The notes: generated by a model from the sequence alone, not told the origin. Shown: positions 19,428 to 28,882, counted from the stretch's first letter. The stretch is DNA of 64,000 bases from Sva-07 sp963747375 (GCA_963747375.1 CAVVFL010000011.1:310001-374000); one strand, 5' to 3'. A program made the numbers and translations.

Positions 19428-20813
19428 TCAGGAAACCGGCGCCTGGGTGACCTCGACCCAGGCCCCGAAGCCACCGACGAGGTCGGACACGTCGTCGAAA
19501 CCCCGGAGGCGCAGCAGGCTGGCCGCCACCGACGACCGGTAGCCGCCGGCGCAGTAGACGACGGTGGGCGCGCTCGGATCGAGTTCGTCGACGCGGGCGG
19601 GAAGTTGGCCGACGGGGATCGCCGAGGAGCCGGGGACCATTCCGAGCGCGATCTCACCCGGGTTCCGGATGTCGATGATCTGGACGTCGTCGATGGTGGC
19701 GCGACGCTGCTCGAACTCGCGCACGGTGAGGCGCGACGCCCGCTGGGTCCGCTCGGGCGCTGCCGTCATCACACCCATCGGGTTGTCGAGGTACCCCACC
19801 ACGCGATCGAACCCGATGCGGCCGAGGCGATTGCGGGCCTCGAGTTCGAACCCCGGTTCGACGACGAGGACGATGTCGGCGTCGCTCGGCACGACCGAAC
19901 CGGCGAACTCCGCGTAGCGCCCTTCGAGGCCGACGTTGATCGATCCGACGAGGTGTCCGTGGGCGAATTCCTCGGGCGTGCGGCCGTCGAGCAGCATCGC
20001 ACCGGCGTCGACGAGTCGAGTGGCCTCGGCGATGTCGAGAGCCCGCAGCGGCTCGGTCTCGTCGAGCAGTGGCCGATCCTTGCGATTGAGCACGGCGTCG
20101 TAGACGAAGTAGGACGGTGCGGGAGGTTGGCCCTCGGTCACGAGGTCGACGAAGGTCTGCTTGTCGGGGGCGAGCAGCGCGTAGTTCTCGACGCGCTGAT
20201 CGCCGATGGTCGACCACGTCTCGGTCGAGAGGTTCTTGCCGCACGCCGAGCCGGCACCGTGGGCCGGGTACACGCGGGTCGCGTCGGGCAGCGTGAGCAG
20301 TTTGTCGTGGAGGCTGTCGTACAGCTGGTCGGCGAGTTCGTCACGCGTGAAACCGAGCGAGGCGAGCAGGTCGGGGCGACCGACGTCGCCGATGAACAAC
20401 GCGTCGCCGGTCAGCACGCCGTACGGCACGACATCGTCCGCGTGTTCCCACACCACGATGCTGATCGACTCGGGGGTATGGCCCGGTGTGTGGCGGATCT
20501 CGAGCTGGACGTCGCCGAGCGAGATGCGCTCGCCGTCGGCCAGTTTGCGCGAGGGGAACTCGGTGACCGCGACCGACGAGAACCCGATCTCGGCACCCGT
20601 GGCATCGGCGAGTTCGAGGTGGCCGGACAGGAAGTCGGCGTGGAAATGAGTTTCGATCACCAGCTCGATGGCGAGTCCCGCATCCGTCGCGTCGCGAACG
20701 TATTCGTCGATGTCGCGTCGAGGGTCGACCACCACGGCGCGGCCGGTCGTCTCGTCGCCGATCAGATACGAGGCCTGCGAGAGGCAGTCGAGGTAGTACT
20801 GGGTGAACTTCAT
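19428..20813 (-). CDS. CstB-like persulfide dioxygenase-pseudorhodanese-rhodanese fusion
   Basis: A 461-residue protein of three parts. Residues 1-245 are an ETHE1-type metallo-beta-lactamase persulfide dioxygenase (iron ligands in THFHADFLSGH, HTPGHTPES with H112, GDALF with D137, and H185). Residues about 255-345 are a rhodanese fold without a catalytic cysteine (LLDGRTPEEFAHGHL). Residues about 362-461 are an active rhodanese with C421 in VVYCAGGYRSS. This is the architecture of CstB, which oxidises persulfide and yields thiosulfate. A TACC-N6-GGTA palindrome 35 bases upstream of the ATG matches the rhodanese gene's and suggests CstR-like repression. The regulator itself is not in the window. 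Confidence 0.93.
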   Translation of the reverse strand: MKFTQYYLDCLSQASYLIGDETTGRAVVVDPRRDIDEYVRDATDAGLAIELVIETHFHADFLSGHLELADATGAEIGFSSVAVTEFPSRKLADGERISLGDVQLEIRHTPGHTPESISIVVWEHADDVVPYGVLTGDALFIGDVGRPDLLASLGFTRDELADQLYDSLHDKLLTLPDATRVYPAHGAGSACGKNLSTETWSTIGDQRVENYALLAPDKQTFVDLVTEGQPPAPSYFVYDAVLNRKDRPLLDETEPLRALDIAEATRLVDAGAMLLDGRTPEEFAHGHLVGSINVGLEGRYAEFAGSVVPSDADIVLVVEPGFELEARNRLGRIGFDRVVGYLDNPMGVMTAAPERTQRASRLTVREFEQRRATIDDVQIIDIRNPGEIALGMVPGSSAIPVGQLPARVDELDPSAPTVVYCAGGYRSSVAASLLRLRGFDDVSDLVGGFGAWVEVTQAPVS

Positions 20814-20846
20814 GGTGTCTCCTCCGTCTGGACGCTACCTCCAACG

Positions 20847-20862
20847 GTACCCCTACGGGTAT
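20847..20862 (-). promoter_or_regulatory. Candidate CsoR/CstR-type operator before persulfide dioxygenase
   Basis: GTACC-CCTACG-GGTAT. The inner TACC-N6-GGTA (20848-20861) has the same arms and spacing as the site at 18031. It lies 35-48 bases upstream of the start at 20813 and 42 bases before the divergent lipoprotein start at 20904. Confidence 0.55.
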
Positions 20863-20903
20863 TATTCCGCAGGCTGCTCCACTCCACGGGCTACGGTGCA
20901 GTC

Positions 20904-21860
20904 ATGCAACACTCCGTCCGCCGTGCCGCGCCGGCCGCTCTCCTCGTGGTCGCCTCACTGCTGCTCACCGGGTGTTTCCGGTTCGAGTCGACCTACACGA
21001 TCAACGACGACGGCACCGCTGATGTGTCGATCCTGACCGTGATCGACACCGAACAGCTCGAGAAGTTCGGGGGCCTGCTCGGACAGGACACGGGCGACCT
21101 CATGGGTCTCGGCGGTGAAGACCTCCTCAAGACGCTCACCGAGGGCGACGACCCGTGCGGCGATGTCACCGGGTCGCTGGCCGACTACGACGTCAACGTC
21201 GAGGAGATCAACGAGGGCACCGAGGTCGGCGTGAAGTGCACGGTCGCCGGCGTGCCGATCGGCGAGCTGACCACCTCGGGACAGGGTTCGTCGATCAGCA
21301 TCGAACAGGATGACGCCGGGACGAGGTTCAGCGCCACGCTCGAGGGTGTCGACGACCTGACCGGTGGGGGCGACACGTCCGAGATCACCGACCTGCTCGG
21401 TGTGAACCTCGACGAACTCCTCTCGATCGAGTTCAGCGTGTCGGCACCCGGCTCGCTGGGCGACAACAACGCATCGTCGACGAGCGGCTCGACTGCAACC
21501 TGGAAGATCACCCCTGATGCCGACTTCGTGACGAACGGCGACGCCGCCCTGACGGCGGAGTGGACACCGGGCGGCAGCTCTGGTTCCAACACCTTGATCA
21601 TCGTGTTGGCCGTCCTGGCCGCTCTGGCTGTCATTGCGGCCGTCGTGTTCTTCGTGCTGCGCGGTCGCTCGAAGACGCCGCCCACCGCTGACGACCCTGC
21701 TCTGGCCGGCGTCGACGCCCCGCCGATGTCGCCCCCGCCACCGCCTGGAGCTGCCGATGTGGCGCCGCCTCCTCCGCCATCCGCAGGTGTCGAGCCACCG
21801 CCCGCCGACATTCCGCCGCCGCCGAGCACGCCTCCTCCTCCTCCGCCACCGCCGGCCTGA
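20904..21860 (+). CDS. LppM-like lipoprotein with C-terminal membrane helix and poly-proline tail
   Basis: A 318-residue protein. A lipoprotein signal (RRAAPAALLVVASLLLTGCF, lipid cysteine C24) is followed by an LppM/DUF3153-type domain beginning FRFESTYTINDDGTADVS. A C-terminal transmembrane helix (TLIIVLAVLAALAVIAAVVFFVL) precedes a cytoplasmic tail of about 60 residues that is mostly proline runs. In mycobacteria LppM affects surface glycolipids and phagosome traffic; here only an envelope role can be inferred. The double anchoring by lipid and helix and the poly-proline cytoplasmic tail are notable. Confidence 0.85.
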   Translation: MQHSVRRAAPAALLVVASLLLTGCFRFESTYTINDDGTADVSILTVIDTEQLEKFGGLLGQDTGDLMGLGGEDLLKTLTEGDDPCGDVTGSLADYDVNVEEINEGTEVGVKCTVAGVPIGELTTSGQGSSISIEQDDAGTRFSATLEGVDDLTGGGDTSEITDLLGVNLDELLSIEFSVSAPGSLGDNNASSTSGSTATWKITPDADFVTNGDAALTAEWTPGGSSGSNTLIIVLAVLAALAVIAAVVFFVLRGRSKTPPTADDPALAGVDAPPMSPPPPPGAADVAPPPPPSAGVEPPPADIPPPPSTPPPPPPPPA

Positions 21861-21887
21861 GGCCGGCCGCGACGAGCGCGGACGCGA

Positions 21888-22190
21888 TCAACCGGTCGAC
21901 GTCGGCGCCATCACGTCGAGCAGGTCGCCGATCACGTGATCCTGTTCGACACGGTGACGCATCGGCCGGTCGGACACCACGGCATACCGGTTGCGGCGCC
22001 CCTCACGGTGCCGGGTGATGCATCCGGCCGTCTCGAGGTCCTTCACGATCCCCTGCACCGCCCGCTCGGTGATGCCCACTGCGTCGGCGAGATCACGAAG
22101 GCGCAGCTGCGGGTCGCGGGTGAGGCAGATGAGCACATGCGTGTGGTTCGTCAGAAACGTCCAGGTTCCCTCGTCGGCCGGTGCGCTCAT
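21888..22190 (-). CDS. Small winged-helix transcriptional regulator
   Basis: A 100-residue protein with a single winged helix-turn-helix: THVLICLTRDPQLRLRDLADAVGITERAVQGIVKDLETAGCI followed by the wing RHREGRRNRYAVV. This is the MarR/ArsR-like layout of a short DNA-binding domain with a C-terminal helix (VEQDHVIGDLLDVM) for dimerisation. No metal-binding cysteine pair is visible (one Cys only). It is transcribed divergently from the carbonic anhydrase (91-base gap) and may control it. Ligand unknown. Confidence 0.85.
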   Translation of the reverse strand: MSAPADEGTWTFLTNHTHVLICLTRDPQLRLRDLADAVGITERAVQGIVKDLETAGCITRHREGRRNRYAVVSDRPMRHRVEQDHVIGDLLDVMAPTSTG

Positions 22191-22281
22191 GCGCCCATCC
22201 TACGAAACCGACCGTCACACGGATGGCGGGTCGAACGTGACGTTTCGGGCGGTCGACGGGTCGGTCTGGCAGGCTGTCGAC

Positions 22282-22920
22282 GTGGACACTCCCCCCTACG
22301 AGCAGCTCTTCGAGAACAACCGGCGGTGGGTCGAGTCGGAGCTCGCGATCGATCCGGATCACTTCGAACGTCTCGCCGAGGGTCAGTCACCCCGGTACCT
22401 GTTCATCGGGTGCTCCGACAGCCGCGTCAACGCCAACGAGATGGTCGGGATGCGAAGCGGGCAGATGTTCATCCATCGCAACATCGCCAACCTCGTCGTG
22501 CACACCGACATGAACCTGATGTCGGTGCTGCAGTTCGCCGTCGAGGTGTTGGAGGTCGAGCACGTGATCGTGTGCGGGCACTACGGCTGCGGTGGTGTCG
22601 CGGCCGCGGTCGACCGTTCGTACCACGGCCTCATCGACAAGTGGCTGCGCACGATCAAGGACGTGTACCGCATCTATCACGAAGAACTCGAGGCGATCGA
22701 CGATCCGGTCCTGCGCCACCAACGCCTCGTCGAGCTGAACGTGCGCGAGCAGGTGTACCGACTGTGTTCGACGTCGTTCGTGCAGCGGCGTTGGGGCCGC
22801 GACATGGGCAATCACGTCCACGGTTGGGCGTACGACCTGCGTCACGGCTTGTTGAAGGACCTGGAGATCGATCCCGGCGACGAACCGGCCCGCAACATCT
22901 ACGACCTCGACGGGCTCTGA
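22282..22920 (+). CDS. Beta-class carbonic anhydrase
   Basis: A 212-residue beta-carbonic anhydrase that interconverts CO2 and bicarbonate in the cytoplasm. The zinc site is visible as CSDSR (Cys, with the Asp/Arg dyad) and as HVIVCGHYGCGG (His and Cys). LFENNRRWVESEL and FIHRNIANLV are typical of plant-like subgroup members. GTG 22282 is preferred; an earlier in-frame GTG at 22237 would add 15 residues. It ends 106 bases before the PEP synthase gene. Confidence 0.93.
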   Translation: MDTPPYEQLFENNRRWVESELAIDPDHFERLAEGQSPRYLFIGCSDSRVNANEMVGMRSGQMFIHRNIANLVVHTDMNLMSVLQFAVEVLEVEHVIVCGHYGCGGVAAAVDRSYHGLIDKWLRTIKDVYRIYHEELEAIDDPVLRHQRLVELNVREQVYRLCSTSFVQRRWGRDMGNHVHGWAYDLRHGLLKDLEIDPGDEPARNIYDLDGL

Positions 22921-23026
22921 CCGCACCCTCTGGGGACGTTCGGCACTGGCCCGCACGACCGCCGGAGGGTGACACTGGGAGTGGGTCGCGGGACGATCCT
23001 GCGACGTGTCGCACAGGGAGATGGCC

Positions 23027-25301
23027 ATGGCGCAATTGACCCAAGTCCGTCGTGTCGTCGACCTCTCCGAGGTCGGCTTGGCCGATGTGGAACTCGTCGG
23101 CGGCAAAGGGGCGAACCTCGGCGAGATGATCGGGGCCGGGTTCCCCGTGCCACCGGGATTCGTCGTCACCGCCGACGCGTATCTCGATGCCATGGATCTC
23201 GCCGGGCTCCGCGACGACCTCGCCGAACACGCTCGCAGTGCCGCCGACCTGACGCCCGAAGCGCTGGGCGAGGCGGCCCAGCAGCGCTCAGGATTCCGTG
23301 CGCGCCTGCGCCCTGCCGGAGGAGCTCGCCACCGACGCGCTCGAGCGTCTGAACGCACTCGGGCCTGACGTCAGAGTGGCCGTTCGATCGTCTGCGACCG
23401 CAGAGGATTCGACCGACACGTCGTTCGCCGGCATGAACGAGACGTTCACGAACGTCCGTGGACCCGAGCTCCTCGCGCGGATCACCGACTGCTGGGCGTC
23501 GCTGTTCGGGGAGCGTGTCGCTTCGTACCGCGTCGATCGCGGGCTGTTCGACGAGCCGGCGATCGCCGTCGTCGTCCAACAGATGGTGGCCTCGGACCGA
23601 TCCGGCGTGATGTTCACGGTAGACCCGGCCGAGCGGGGCCACGTCCTGATCGAGGCCGCATTCGGCCTGGGCGAGGTCGTGGTGTCGGGACGCGTCGAGC
23701 CCGACACGTACCACGTCGATCGAGCGACGGGGATGCTGCGCGACGTGCGCATCGGGTGCCAGTCGGTGCGCATCACCACCGGCCCCGACGGCGACGTCCT
23801 CGAGGAACTGGCCGCCACCGACGGCTGGCGTCGCGTCCTGACCGACGACGAGGTCGTGCGTGTCGCCCAGCTCGGTCTCGACATCGAGCGACACTACGGC
23901 AGCGCGCAGGACGTCGAGTGGGCGTTCGTCGGCGACGAATTGTTCATCGTCCAGTCCCGACCGCTGACCACACTCGAGCCGTCGACACTCGGCGCATCGG
24001 AGACGCCGATCCTCCAGGGCCTCGGGGTGGGCGATCGGCACGCGTCGGGCCATGTGCGGATCCTGAGTTCACCGAAGGAGGGCCACCTGCTCGCCGACGG
24101 TGACGTCCTCGTCGCCGAGATGACCTCGCCCGACTGGGTGGCGACCATGCGCCGCGCCTCCGCGCTCGTCACCGATGCGGGCGGCAGCACGTGCCACGCC
24201 GCGATCGTCAGCCGCGAGCTCGGCCTGCCGGCGATCGTCGGAACCCGCACCGCCACGACGACGCTGCGAAACGGCGACCTGGTGACCGTCGATGCCGCCG
24301 CCGGCCAGGTGTTCGCGGGCGACCGGGGGAGCCACCTGCCGGCGGTGATGACCAGCCGTGAGGTCGAGCGTTCCGTTCCGACATCGGCGATCGTGTCGGA
24401 GGTGACGGCCACCAAGCTGTACGTCAACCTGGCGATGGCAGATCGGGCAGCGGAAGTCGCAGCCCTCGACGTCGACGGGGTCGGACTGCTGCGCGGCGAG
24501 TTCATGGTCGTCGACGCGCTCGGCGGACGTCACCCACGGGCGTTGATCGCCGACGGCCGCAGCGACGAGTTCATCGGCTCGATGTCGGCGCAGCTCGGAC
24601 AGATCGCCGGAGCGTTCGGAACACGGCCGGTGGTCTACCGGACGATGGACTTCCGGTCGAACGAGTTCCGTGGCCTCACCGGAGGCGAGCGGTTCGAGCC
24701 CGTCGAGCAGAACCCGATGATCGGCTACCGGGGGTGTTACCGCTACATCAAGGATCCCGAGACGTTCGCGCTCGAGCTGGAGACGCTCGGTCGGGTGCGC
24801 GAGGAGTTCCCCAATCTGCAGGTGATGATCCCGTTCGTCCGCACGCAGTGGGAACTGGAGGCCTGCCTCGAAGCCGTCCACGCGAGCCGGCTCGGACGCC
24901 AGCGAGGACTGGTCACGTGGGTGATGGCCGAGGTTCCGTCGGTGATCGCCCGGATCCCCGACTACGCCGCACTCGGCATCGCCGGTGTGTCGATCGGCAG
25001 CAACGACCTCACCCAGCTGATGCTCGGCGTTGACCGTGACTCCGAGATCCTCGCCGAACTCTTCGACGAGAGCGACGCGGCGGTGCTCTGGGCGATCGAG
25101 CAGATCGTGACCGCCTGCCGCGACGTCGGGATCACGTCGTCGCTGTGCGGTCTCGCACCGTCGCGGAACCCGGCGTTCGCCGAGCACCTGGTGCGCTTCG
25201 GCATCACGTCGATCTCGGTCGATCCCGACGCCGTCACAGCGGCCCGCCGGGTGCTCGCCACCGCCGAGCGCCGCATGCTGCTCGACGCTGCTCGCGCCTG
25301 A
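23027..25301 (+). CDS. ppsA: Phosphoenolpyruvate synthase, one frameshift
   Basis: Makes PEP from pyruvate and ATP (AMP and phosphate released), the entry to gluconeogenesis. Domain order is normal: ATP-grasp (VGGKGANLGEM, VRSSATAEDSTDTSFAGMNET, SDRSGVMFTVDP), swivelling phospho-histidine domain with GGSTCHAAIVSRELG, and C-terminal TIM barrel (TMDFRSNEFRGL, NPMIGYRG, SIGSNDLTQL, with the catalytic Cys in LCGLAPS). The frame breaks near 23290 between EALGEAAQQ and VRACALPEEL; both sides are otherwise clean. ATG 23027 is chosen because AGGGAG lies six bases before it. Reconstructed length is about 757 residues, slightly short for PpsA. Confidence 0.9.
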
Positions 25302-25319
25302 GCCGCCGAGTTGCGACGC

Positions 25320-25333
25320 GGGGTCGAGACCCC
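25320..25333 (+). terminator. Short GC hairpin after ppsA
   Basis: GGGGTC-GA-GACCCC, 6-bp stem, 19 bases after the ppsA stop and 26 before the next GTG. Weak as a terminator (no T-run), but it shares the GGGGTC core with hairpins at 1703 and 42962. Confidence 0.3.
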
Positions 25334-25359
25334 ACCATCTCATCTGACACACTGGAGCG

Positions 25360-25731
25360 GTGCAGCCACTGGGGGTTCATCACGTGTCGATCAACGTGCG
25401 CGACGCGGCCGAGAGCGTCGAGTTCTACACCGAGGTGCTCGGGCTGACGGCGCGGACGGATCGTCCCGATTTCTCCTTCGGCGGGGCCTGGCTCGACATC
25501 GGCGGGCAGCAGGTCCACTTGATCGAGGGTGAGGTGCCGAACAGCTGCGGCCAGCACTTCGCCGTCCAGGTCACCGACCTCGACGCGGCCGTCGCCGAGC
25601 TGCGAGGTCGCGGCATCGAGGTTCGTGATCCGAGTGGGGTGGGCTCCGCTCGTCAGACGTTCCTGTTCGATCCGTCGGGCAACATGATCGAACTGCACGA
25701 ACCGGCGTCCGCCAGGACGACGACACGGTGA
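25360..25731 (+). CDS. Glyoxalase/VOC-fold protein
   Basis: A 123-residue single-domain vicinal-oxygen-chelate protein. Seen: GVHHVSINVRDAAESVEFYTEVLGL, the metal-site strand QQVHLIEG and the closing FLFDPSGNMIELHEP. The likely metal ligands are the first His in HHVSINV, the His in VHLI and the Glu in MIELHE. Lengths and motifs fit lactoylglutathione-lyase/fosfomycin-resistance-type members; the substrate cannot be told. GTG 25360 starts the protein and the stop overlaps the GTG of the next gene. Confidence 0.88.
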   Translation: MQPLGVHHVSINVRDAAESVEFYTEVLGLTARTDRPDFSFGGAWLDIGGQQVHLIEGEVPNSCGQHFAVQVTDLDAAVAELRGRGIEVRDPSGVGSARQTFLFDPSGNMIELHEPASARTTTR

Positions 25732-26189
25732 ACGCCGACACGATTCCGGTCGCCAAGACGCCGCCCGGCGGGTACGGCGAGACGTTCCCCGATCCGGTGT
25801 TGGCGCCCTGTACCGAGCCGATCCTCGACGGTGCTCCCGACATGCGCGGGCTGTGGAAGGTCGTCGAGGTGCTGGTCGACGGAGCCGCAGTGCCCGAGCA
25901 CCGGATCCTCGGCAGCGTGCAGCGCATCGAACAGTGCGGTGATCGGGTCACCATCACCGCCGGTGGGGTCGTCCACGACATGCGCTGCGACGGCACCGAG
26001 GCCAACGGCGTCAACGACGTCGCCGAGTTCGACAAGACCACGCCGATCAGCGTGGTGGCGACGTTCGAGGACGGCGTCCACGTGCTCCGCCCGGTCGGCC
26101 TGCCGATCGAGGTGAAGCGCTGGCTCGACGGCGACGACCTCATGTGGCAGTACGTGGGGTTCACGTGCCGACTCACCCGCATCGAATGA
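25728..26189 (+). CDS. Uncharacterised beta-rich protein (lipocalin-like?)
   Basis: A 153-residue protein without a domain I recognise. After a Pro/Gly-rich N-terminus it holds alternating strands (LWKVVEVLVDG, SVQRIEQCGDRVTITAGGVVHDM, SVVATFEDGVHVLRP, IEVKRWLDGDDLMWQYVG) that look like a small closed beta barrel such as lipocalin/FABP-like proteins. It is translationally coupled to the VOC gene (GTGA overlap) and followed by a strong hairpin, so the two are an operon. No signal peptide. Confidence 0.7.
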   Translation: MNADTIPVAKTPPGGYGETFPDPVLAPCTEPILDGAPDMRGLWKVVEVLVDGAAVPEHRILGSVQRIEQCGDRVTITAGGVVHDMRCDGTEANGVNDVAEFDKTTPISVVATFEDGVHVLRPVGLPIEVKRWLDGDDLMWQYVGFTCRLTRIE

Positions 26190-26219
26190 GACGCGGGGTC
26201 TGCTTGCCCCGCGTCTCAT
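26186..26219 (+). terminator. Strong hairpin terminator
   Basis: ATGAGACGCGGGG and CCCCGCGTCTCAT form a perfect 13-bp stem around an 8-base loop. The stop codon of the preceding gene lies inside the left arm. The downstream gene starts only 20 bases later, so it may also insulate that start. Confidence 0.75.
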
Positions 26220-26238
26220 TCCGGACCGAAGGAACTTC

Positions 26239-26844
26239 ATGACCGACATCGATCTCGACCTCAACGCCGGGCCGGCGCTCGCCGATCCGATCCAGGACTC
26301 GCTGTACCGGCGGATGCGCACGATGCACTCGCTGTACTACCAGGCGGTCGACACCATGGACCTCGAGCAGGTCAACCACTTCGAGCGCGAGGGCGTGCTG
26401 CCGATCGCATTCTCGCTGTTCCACTACGTCAACGTCCACGACGGCTCGTTCATGATGATCACCGGCGAGCCGCCGATCTGGAACGACGACTGGCAGGAGC
26501 GTCTGCAGCTGACGATCGCCGACCACGGCAAGCACAAGACCGTCGACGAGATGGTCGCCCAGCGCATCGGCGACTACGAGGCCTACAAGGACTACCAGCG
26601 CGCCGTGTTCGACCGCACGGAGGCGCATCTCCGCACGATGGACCCGGCCGACTTCACACGCGTTCTGATCGCCAAGCCGTATCCGCCGATGATCGCCAGC
26701 ACCTACAGCGCCCGATGCGCCGGACCGCAGGGCATCACCGTGCTCGACGGGTTCGAATGCTGGCTCTATCAGCACGGCCTGCGCCACATGGGCGAGATCG
26801 AACTCGCCCGCGGGCTCGTCGGCCTCGGCGGCATGACGTCGTAG
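26239..26844 (+). CDS. DinB-like four-helix-bundle protein
   Basis: A 201-residue helical protein. The order of histidine-containing helices (HSLYYQAVDTMDLEQVNHF, then FSLFHYVNVHDGSFMMITG, and a C-terminal LYQHGLRHMGEIELARGL) fits the DinB/YfiT metal-dependent bundle, where an HxxxHxGE-like motif closes the metal site. Many such proteins use mycothiol or bacillithiol as cofactor. The segment LIAKPYPPMIASTYSARCAGPQG is not typical of DinB, so this is a tentative family call. AAGGAA precedes the ATG. Confidence 0.65.
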   Translation: MTDIDLDLNAGPALADPIQDSLYRRMRTMHSLYYQAVDTMDLEQVNHFEREGVLPIAFSLFHYVNVHDGSFMMITGEPPIWNDDWQERLQLTIADHGKHKTVDEMVAQRIGDYEAYKDYQRAVFDRTEAHLRTMDPADFTRVLIAKPYPPMIASTYSARCAGPQGITVLDGFECWLYQHGLRHMGEIELARGLVGLGGMTS

Positions 26845-26998
26845 GAGTCCGACCCGAGACACTTCGTCTCCTCGACGTGTTCGACGTCGCCTGATTCGCC
26901 GAGCGAGCTGCCGTTCGAGCCGGTCCGGAAACTGTGCTACAACGGTGAGGCGGGCGCGCATGCCGGTGAGACCGGCAACGACTGAATCGAGGATTCCG

Positions 26999-28841
26999 AT
27001 GCCCGCCAACACACCCGAGTCCCGGCGTGGTGAGACACGTCGCAGGATCGTCGCCGTCACGAGCGTCGTGGCCATTTCGTTCGGCGTTGCGGCCTTCAGC
27101 GCCAACACCGCGTCAGCCGGCCGCAACGGCAACCCGAAGCCGCCCGGCAACCCCGATCCGAAGGGGCAGCTGATCGACCTGCAGCTCCTCGGGATCAACG
27201 ACTACCACGGCCACGTCCAGGCCAGCACGCCCTGGCAGCATCGACGGCAACGCGGCAGGAGGGTCGGAGTACCTGTCCGCCAAGCTCAACGAGCTGCGTC
27301 AGGGCAACAAGTACAGCCTGACCGTTGCTGCCGGCGACCTCATCGGAGGATCTCCGGCGTTCTCCGGGCTCTTCCACGACGAACCGTCGGTCGAGTCGCT
27401 GAACGCGATGCAGCTCGACGTGTCGAGCGTCGGCAACCACGAGTTCGACGAAGGCGTGACCGAGCTGCTGCGCATGCAGAACGGCGGGTGTCACCCCGTC
27501 GACGGCTGCTACTTCCCCGACGAGCCGTACCCCGGCGCCGACTTCCAGTGGCTCGCCGCCAACGTCGTCAACGAGACCACCGGCGAGACACCGCTGCCGC
27601 CCTACTGGATCGAGCGGGTCAACAACGTCAAGGTCGGCTTCATCGGGATGACCCTCGAGGCGACCGACACCCTGGTCGCCGCCGCTGGCATCAAGGGCTG
27701 GGACTTCCTCGACGAGGCCGAGACCGCGAATGCACTCGTCCCCATCCTGAAGGCGCAGGGCGTCGAGGCGATCGTCGTGCTCCTGCACGAGGGTGGGTCG
27801 CAGACTCCGCCTCCGGGTGACGTCGACGCCTGTGTCGGCATCTCCGGTCCGATCGTCACCATCAACGACGCTCTCGATCCCGAGATCGACGTCGTGATCA
27901 CCGGCCACACCCATCTTCCCTACAACTGCGTGCTCGACGATCCGGACGGCCAGCCTCGCATCGTGACCAGCGCGTACTCGTTCGGGCGTGTCGTCACCGA
28001 GGTCAACCTGGTGCTCGACAAGCGGACGAAGGACGTCCGCCGCGACCTCAGCACCTCGGCCAACCACGCCGTGTTCCAAACGAGCCTCACACCCGACCCC
28101 GTGATGACGTCGATCATCGAGAAGTGGACGCCGTTCTTCGCAGAGGCGGGCAACACGCCAGTCGGCACGATCACGGCGGATATCAACCGCGGTGGCACTC
28201 CGACCGGGGCGGATCGAGGCGTCGAGTCGGCGGCGGGAAACCTCGTCGCCGACGCGCAGCTGTGGGCGACGTCGGTCGAACGATGCGCCGAGATCGCGTT
28301 CATGAACGCTGGTGGTCTGCGCTCCGACCTCGACCTTTGCCGAGTCGAACGGTGAGGGCGACGGTGTGGTCACGTTCGGCGAGGCCTTCACGTTCCAGCC
28401 GTTCGGCAACACCCTCATCACCTCGAGATGACCGGTGCCCAGATCATCGCGGTACTCGAGGACCAGTGCCAGCCGGCCGGCTCGAGCCGTCCGTTCCTGC
28501 ACCTCGGCGTGTCCGACTGGGTTCACGTACGATCTCGCCAAGACGATCGATTTGCGACACCAACCGGGATCCGGACACAGCACCGTTCGACTCCTGCACA
28601 GCGATCACGATCAGCAACGTGCGAGCTGAACGGCGTACCGCTCGATCTGAGCGGTGACGTACGACGTGACGGTGAACAACTTCCTCGCCGACGGCTGCGG
28701 ACAACTTCGACCGCGTTCAAGACGGTCGACCACGACCGCGGCTCGACGGCGGCAACGACCTGCGAGGCGCTTACCAACTACCTCGGTACGTTCAGCCCGG
28801 TCGCTCCTCCGAGCACCGACCGGGTCAACGAACTGAACTGA
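26999..28841 (+). CDS. Secreted 5'-nucleotidase/2',3'-cyclic phosphodiesterase (UshA-like), many frameshifts
   Basis: Begins with a Sec signal peptide (RRRIVAVTSVVAISFGVAAFSANTASA) and the metallophosphatase motif LLGINDYHGHV. A shift near 27240 joins to AAGDLIGGSPAFSGLFHDEPSVE, VGNHEFDEG, and GHTHLPYNC, the metal-binding set of UshA-like enzymes. The C-terminal substrate-binding domain follows (NLVADAQLWAT, MNAGGLRSDLD), but from 28330 onward it is broken several times (around 28335, 28425, 28515, 28600-28730). Recognisable pieces are VTFGEAFTFQPFGNTLI, TGAQIIAVLEDQC, TVNNFLADG and LTNYLGTFSPVAPPS. It would strip phosphate from extracellular nucleotides. The break density is the highest in the window, so true decay cannot be excluded here. 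Confidence 0.78.
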
Positions 28842-28848
28842 TGCGTCA

Positions 28849-28882
28849 CCGGTTCCCCCGATCCACCGGTCGGGGGAACCGG
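28849..28882 (+). terminator. Hairpin terminator between nucleotidase and nuclease genes
   Basis: CCGGTTCCCCCGA and TCGGGGGAACCGG pair over 13 bases around an 8-base loop, starting 8 bases after the nucleotidase stop. Confidence 0.7.

Noticed and set aside
19605..20903. Long plus-strand frame leading into the LppM-like lipoprotein
   Set aside because: The first 433 codons are antisense to the persulfide dioxygenase; the lipoprotein signal at 20904 is the real start.
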